This document shows positions 63,212 to 64,000 of a stretch of 64,000 bases of DNA, in pieces. The DNA is from Flavobacterium sp. 11. Lineage in GTDB: Bacteria; Bacteroidota; Bacteroidia; Flavobacteriales; Flavobacteriaceae. The notes beneath the pieces were generated by a model that worked only from the letters and a program-made list of their open reading frames with translations, made no database searches and was not told where the DNA came from. The stretch spans positions 1,178,001-1,242,000 of the forward strand of contig NZ_PEFE01000001.1 in NCBI RefSeq assembly GCF_002754315.1, written 5' to 3'. Made by a program: the position numbers and the translations under genes. Numbering within the stretch: position 1 is the stretch's first letter; each line of letters opens with the position of its first letter.

Positions 63212-63799
63212 TTATTTGTTAGCGTATAGTCTGGAAACGTATTTGCCAATTACATCGAATTCAAGATTTATTTTTGTGCCAACTTCAAAGGTTTTGAAAT
63301 TAGTGTGCTCATACGTGTAAGGGATTATGGCTACGCTAAATTCATTTTTTTTAGAATTCACCACGGTTAAGCTTACACCATTTACGGTAATTGAACCTTT
63401 TTCGATGGTAATGTTGTTTAATTTTTCGTCGTATTCAAAGGTGTAAAGCCAGCTACCATCGGTTTGTTCTGCAGTAGTGCAGGTTCCCGTTTGGTCTACG
63501 TGTCCTTGAACAATGTGTCCGTCAAGTCTGTCGCCAAGTTTCATTGCTCTTTCTAAGTTAACGCTGTCTCCAACTTTCCAATCCGCTAGATTTGTTTTTT
63601 TTATCGTTTCGTCTATGGCGGTCACGGTATAGAAAGTATCATTGATAGCGACAACAGTAAGGCAAATTCCGTTATGAGCAACGCTTTGGTCAATTTGTAG
63701 TTCGCTCGTAATCGATGAATTCATCGTTATGTGAACATTACTGTTCTCTTTTTTTATTTCTTGGATGGTGCCAAGGGTTTCTATGATTCCTGTAAACAT
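63212..63799 (-). CDS. ribE: Riboflavin synthase alpha subunit
   Basis: 195 residues from ATG giving MFTGIIETLGT; 14 earlier codons (63841) are not family-like. Two repeated lumazine-binding domains are visible: the first with HNGICLTVVAINDTFYTVTA, the second with EKGSITVNGVSLTVVNSKKN; GDRLDGHIVQGHVDQTG joins them. It converts two lumazine molecules to riboflavin. Divergent from pdxA; no FMN riboswitch upstream. Confidence 0.95.
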   Translation of the reverse strand: MFTGIIETLGTIQEIKKENSNVHITMNSSITSELQIDQSVAHNGICLTVVAINDTFYTVTAIDETIKKTNLADWKVGDSVNLERAMKLGDRLDGHIVQGHVDQTGTCTTAEQTDGSWLYTFEYDEKLNNITIEKGSITVNGVSLTVVNSKKNEFSVAIIPYTYEHTNFKTFEVGTKINLEFDVIGKYVSRLYANK

Positions 63800-63816
63800 T
63801 TCTTGTTTTATTTTAC

Positions 63817-63824
63817 TAAATTTG
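63817..63824 (+). promoter_or_regulatory. -7 box of pdxA
   Basis: TAAATTTG, exact TAnnTTTG match, 33 nt before the start codon. Confidence 0.45.
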
Positions 63825-63857
63825 CACTTCAAAATTAGCAATAAATAACGTTAGGTC

Positions 63858-64000
63858 ATGATGAAAAAAGCAGAAAATATAATCGTTGGGATTTCTATAG
63901 GAGATTTAAACGGTATTGGAAGCGAAGTTGTTTTAAAAACATTCGAGGATTCTCGTATGTTAGAGTTGTGTACTCCTGTTATCTTTGCTAATGTTAAGTT
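63858..64000 (+). CDS. pdxA: 4-hydroxythreonine-4-phosphate dehydrogenase (N-terminal part)
   Basis: Cut off by the window edge; 47 residues are visible. KAENIIVGISIGDLNGIGSE followed by VVLKTFEDSRMLELCTPVIF matches the PdxA N-terminus, where GDxxGIGPE-type motifs are diagnostic. It serves pyridoxal phosphate synthesis. Two adjacent ATG codons (63858, 63861) are possible starts. Confidence 0.85.
   Translation, partial: MMKKAENIIVGISIGDLNGIGSEVVLKTFEDSRMLELCTPVIFANVK

Noticed and set aside
63799..63860. FMN riboswitch upstream of riboflavin synthase
   Set aside because: The divergent region is only about 60 bp, too short for an RFN element.

Overview
The window comes from an AT-rich Bacteroidota chromosome, almost certainly Flavobacterium or a close relative of the Flavobacteriaceae. 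The evidence is the gene content (IPExxVDY-family protein next to pyk, a one-subunit SdhC with sdhCAB order, mevalonate-pathway HMG-CoA synthase, an OmpA protein with thrombospondin type 3 repeats, an AddAB-like helicase-nuclease pair), the promoter style (TAnnTTTG -7 boxes, often with TTG about 18-21 nt upstream) and weak or absent Shine-Dalgarno sequences. Most of the window is housekeeping; there are no insertion sequences, integrases, rRNA genes or CRISPR arrays.

Layout. 1-4.8 kb: end of an unknown gene, CYTH protein, Gcr-like membrane protein, DNA polymerase IV, lone PAS protein. 4.8-10.2 kb (minus): Bax inhibitor-1 protein, then pyk, IPExxVDY protein, rnc, fabF, acpP. 10.4-14.6 kb (plus): purN, rnhA, sugar kinase, long purF. 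14.9-18.2 kb: sod, comF, glyS. 18.3-22.6 kb: the most interesting region, with a candidate small RNA, a LytTR regulator with an altered phosphoacceptor, a small secreted protein made of four VDLVGGGSAGGNKK repeats, a TPR-sensor histidine kinase and a response regulator. 22.7-31.1 kb: thiL, a PfkB kinase, lepA, dusB, MATE exporter, LolC/E-like permease, rbfA. 31.4-41.2 kb: addA-like, kbl, ompA-like, addB-like, a small membrane protein and an ABC ATPase. 41.2-46 kb: alpha/beta hydrolase, AbiH-like gene, AIM24-family protein, aminopeptidase P. 46-55 kb: large BNR-repeat secreted protein, glyoxylate shunt (aceB-aceA) with a divergent ScfR/RamB-like regulator, HMG-CoA synthase. 55-64 kb: sdhCAB, a secreted hypothetical protein, omega-amidase, Ig-like lipoprotein, methylmalonyl-CoA epimerase, tRNA with CAU anticodon, a tiny Pro/Gly-rich membrane protein, riboflavin synthase and the start of pdxA.

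Main candidate for a new system: the 18.3-22.6 kb cluster. Two identical 11-bp direct repeats (AGTCATTCACT), spaced exactly 21 bp, sit between the LytTR gene and the repeat-peptide gene. This is the geometry of LytTR-family binding sites (AgrA, ComE). The repeat protein looks like a multi-copy peptide precursor with Lys-Lys between units, and the downstream kinase carries a TPR domain predicted to face the periplasm. I infer, without proof, a peptide-signalling or secreted-peptide system.

A second cross-window feature is a family of non-coding intergenic elements (five copies, at about 0.6, 15.7, 26.7, 31.3 and 44.4 kb) with conserved arms flanking a variable stem-loop.
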